Below, one piece after another: positions 62,018 to 64,000 of a stretch of DNA of 64,000 bases (position 1 is its first letter; every line of letters begins with the position of its first letter). The translations under genes and the position numbers were made by a program. The notes below the pieces were generated by a model, which searched no databases, was not told the origin of the DNA, and saw nothing but the letters and a program-made list of their open reading frames with translations. The stretch comes from Stenotrophomonas_A sp035629025 (GTDB lineage Bacteria; Pseudomonadota; Gammaproteobacteria; Xanthomonadales; Xanthomonadaceae): positions 1-64,000 of the forward strand of contig DASPIU010000020.1 in NCBI GenBank assembly GCA_035629025.1. Reading direction: 5' to 3'.

Positions 62018-62641
62018 ATGCTTCGTTCGCTGCGCCATGCAGTCCTGGCCACCAGCCTGCTCGCCACCACCGCCTTCGCGGGCGCGCGCGCCGAACTGGA
62101 TGCCTTCACCCGCGGCCTGAAGGGCCTGGACGGGCAGTTCTCGCAGCAGGTGTTCGACGCTGGCGGCCGGGTCAAGGAAACCACCAGTGGCCGCGTCGCC
62201 CTTGCCGCCCCGCGCCAGTTCCGCTGGGAATACACCAAGCCTTACCACCAGCTCATCGTGGCCGATGGCAAGAAGGTCTGGATCTACGATCCCGACCTGC
62301 AACAGGCCACCGTGCGTCCGCAGGGCGAGGAGGAACGCAACAGCCCCCTGAATGCCCTGATTGATCCTTCGCGCCTGGCCGCCCAATTCGACATCAGCGA
62401 AGAAGCCGCACCCCGCGACGGCCTGCAATGGCTGTCCCTGACCCCGAAGGTCGGCACTGACGCCTCCTTCCAGATGGCCTCTCTGGCCTTCGGCCCCACG
62501 GGCCTGGCGCGCATGGAAGTCGTCGACGCCATCGGCCAGCGCACCGCGATCCGCTTCGACGCCTGGAAGCGCAACCCCAGCTTCGCCGCCGGCACCTTCC
62601 AGTTCACCCCCGCCAAGGGCGTGGACGTAGTAGGCGAGTAA
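62018..62641 (+). CDS. lolA: Outer-membrane lipoprotein carrier LolA
   Basis: A 207-residue periplasmic chaperone that carries lipoproteins from LolCDE to LolB. The signal peptide is about 1-25 (LATTAFAGARA). The core includes LKGLDGQFSQQVFDAGGRVK, RQFRWEYTKPYHQLIVADGK and VWIYDPDLQQATV. AAGGGGA precedes the ATG. In E. coli it directly follows ftsK; here about 15 kb intervenes. Confidence 0.96.
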   Translation: MLRSLRHAVLATSLLATTAFAGARAELDAFTRGLKGLDGQFSQQVFDAGGRVKETTSGRVALAAPRQFRWEYTKPYHQLIVADGKKVWIYDPDLQQATVRPQGEEERNSPLNALIDPSRLAAQFDISEEAAPRDGLQWLSLTPKVGTDASFQMASLAFGPTGLARMEVVDAIGQRTAIRFDAWKRNPSFAAGTFQFTPAKGVDVVGE

Positions 62642-62696
62642 CAGCAGCCTGCTCTCGCTTCTGCCCTCCCATCCGCCAGCGCAGAAGTTTGCAGGT

Positions 62697-62796
62697 GACC
62701 GGGGGCAGGCCCGATCGGGACCCTAGACGACAGGACGTCGTCTAGGAGCTCCAGGGATGGATTCACCGCGTGTCCCGATCGGGCCTGCCCCCGGTC
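62697..62796. repeat. Perfect 24-bp inverted repeat with nested hairpin
   Basis: The arms 62697-62720 and 62773-62796 are perfectly complementary over 24 bases, beginning GACCGGGGGCAGGCCCGATC. Inside is a second perfect hairpin CCTAGACGAC / GTCGTCTAGG (62722-62746). It lies between lolA and rarA. Confidence 0.85.
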
Positions 62797-62858
62797 GCCC
62801 CGCGACCAAAAAGCAGACGCCGCTCCAGCAGTTGGCAATACAGCCAAATGGAGAAACA

Positions 62859-62883
62859 GCCCCCCTTGATGCACAAGGGGGGC
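62859..62883. repeat. Small GC hairpin before rarA
   Basis: GCCCCCCTTG pairs with CAAGGGGGGC around an ATGCA loop. No T run follows on the plus strand, so it is not a clear terminator of lolA; on the minus strand the tail CTGTTT is only weakly T-rich. Confidence 0.55.
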
Positions 62884-62914
62884 GCGCCGACAGGCGCGGG
62901 GATAGAATCACCCA

Positions 62915-64000
62915 GTGGCCCGCACCAGAACCCCCACAGAACCCACCCCCGACCTGCTGAGCGTCGACCAGGACCACCTGCGTCCGCTCGCCGAACGCAT
63001 GCGCCCGCGCAGCCTCGACGAAATGGTCGGCCAGCGCCGCCTCCTCGCACCCGGCAGCGCCCTGCGCCGCGCCGTCGAATCCGGCCGCGTCCACTCCATG
63101 ATCCTCTGGGGTCCGCCCGGCTGCGGCAAGACCACCCTCGCACTGCTCCTTGCCCACTACGCCGACGCCGAATTCAAGGCCATCTCCGCCGTCCTTTCCG
63201 GCCTGCCCGAAGTGCGCCAGGTCCTGGCCGAAGCCGCCCAGCGCTTTGCTGGCGGCCGCCGCACCGTGCTCTTCGTCGACGAAGTGCACCGCTTCAACAA
63301 GACCCAGCAGGATGCCTTTCTGCCGCACATCGAGCGCGGCACCATCCTGTTCGTCGGCGCCACCACCGAGAACCCGTCCTTTGAACTGAACTCCGCGCTG
63401 CTCTCGCGCTGCCGCGTGCACGTGATGGAGGCCGTCTCCCCCGAAGATATCCGCGCCGCCCTGCGCCGCGCACTGGAAGACCGCGAGCGCGGCCTGGGCG
63501 ATGAAGCGCTCAAGGTGTCCGATGCCTCCTTGCTGGAGATTGCCACCGCCGCCGACGGCGACGTGCGCCGCGGCCTCACATTGCTGGAGATCGCCGCCGA
63601 ACTGGCCCAGGACGAAGGCGGCGAGATCACCCCGCAGACCCTGCTGCAGGTGCTCGCCGACCGCACGCGGCGTTTCGACAAGAGCGGCGAACAGTTCTAC
63701 GACCAGATTTCCGCCCTGCACAAATCCGTGCGCAGCTCCAACCCCGACGCCGCGCTGTACTGGCTCACGCGCATGCTCGACGGCGGCTGTGACCCGGCCT
63801 ACCTCGCGCGGCGCCTGACCCGCATGGCGATCGAGGACATCGGCCTGGCCGACCCGCGCGCGCAGCAGATGGCTCTGGAAGCCTGGGAAATCTTCGACCG
63901 CCTCGGCAGCCCCGAGGGCGAACTGGCCTTTGCCCAGGTCGTGCTGTACATGGCGACCACCGCCAAGTCCAACGCCGGCTATGCCGCCTTCAACCAGGCC
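62915..64000 (+). CDS. rarA: Replication-associated recombination ATPase RarA, cut by the window end
   Basis: The first 362 codons of RarA (MgsA), an AAA+ clamp-loader-like ATPase acting at stalled replication forks. Walker A GPPGCGKTTL (about 68-77), Walker B VLFVDEVHRFN (about 118-128) and sensor 1 GATTENPSFEL are present. The frame stays open to base 64000. The GTG at 62915 gives the usual beginning up to LRPLAERMRPRSLDEMVGQ. A TAGAAT six bases upstream hints at a very short or absent leader. Confidence 0.94.
   Translation, partial: MARTRTPTEPTPDLLSVDQDHLRPLAERMRPRSLDEMVGQRRLLAPGSALRRAVESGRVHSMILWGPPGCGKTTLALLLAHYADAEFKAISAVLSGLPEVRQVLAEAAQRFAGGRRTVLFVDEVHRFNKTQQDAFLPHIERGTILFVGATTENPSFELNSALLSRCRVHVMEAVSPEDIRAALRRALEDRERGLGDEALKVSDASLLEIATAADGDVRRGLTLLEIAAELAQDEGGEITPQTLLQVLADRTRRFDKSGEQFYDQISALHKSVRSSNPDAALYWLTRMLDGGCDPAYLARRLTRMAIEDIGLADPRAQQMALEAWEIFDRLGSPEGELAFAQVVLYMATTAKSNAGYAAFNQA

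Overview
The window is a GC-rich chromosomal segment from a member of the Xanthomonadaceae (Xanthomonas / Stenotrophomonas / Pseudoxanthomonas relatives). The evidence is the flagellar gene order, a RavS/RavR/RavA-like signalling group beside the flagellar genes, REP-type palindromes beginning GTAGGAGCGGCTTCAGCCGCGAC, and the conserved gammaproteobacterial block clpS-clpA-infA-aat-trxB-ftsK-lolA-rarA. Genus cannot be decided by eye. No rRNA, tRNA, CRISPR array, transposase or prophage gene was seen.

Region 1 (about 0.5-25.6 kb) is flagellar. On the minus strand lie a NarL-type response regulator, a PilZ-like gene, fliT-like, fliS, fliD and fliC, then flgL to flgB (flgBCDEFGHIJKL read right to left), and cheV. 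On the plus strand lie flgA, flgM, flgN and a PAS histidine kinase. Promoter motifs show the regulatory tiers directly. RpoN (-24/-12) sites precede flgB, flgA and fliD, with a probable internal one before flgG. Sigma-28 sites precede fliC, flgM, cheV and a chemoreceptor at 35 kb. Two paralogous type V autotransporter genes on the opposite strand sit between flgL and fliC.

Region 2 (25.6-35.2 kb) is regulatory. It holds a frameshifted SymE-like toxin gene, a RavR-like GGDEF-EAL-receiver protein with substitutions at active-site positions, a RavA-like multi-PAS kinase, a PAS-GGDEF-EAL protein and an MCP. Gaps here are rich in REPs and larger hairpin elements. Region 3 (35.2-48.8 kb) is housekeeping: hflD-mnmA-nudJ, the N-degron module clpS/clpA/aat with infA, a GNAT gene, trxB, ftsK and a DUF3857/transglutaminase protein.

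Region 4 (48.8-61.9 kb) is the most distinctive part. It is a ten-gene minus-strand operon for an NRPS-independent siderophore whose gene order matches Staphylococcus aureus sbnABCDEFGHI exactly and ends with a TonB-dependent receptor gene. A good Fur box precedes the first gene. The predicted product is staphyloferrin B or a close relative, with L-Dap, alpha-ketoglutarate and citrate precursors all made by cluster enzymes. The operon lies between ftsK and lolA, which are neighbours in E. coli. Region 5 (62.0-64.0 kb) is lolA and the start of rarA, which runs off the window.
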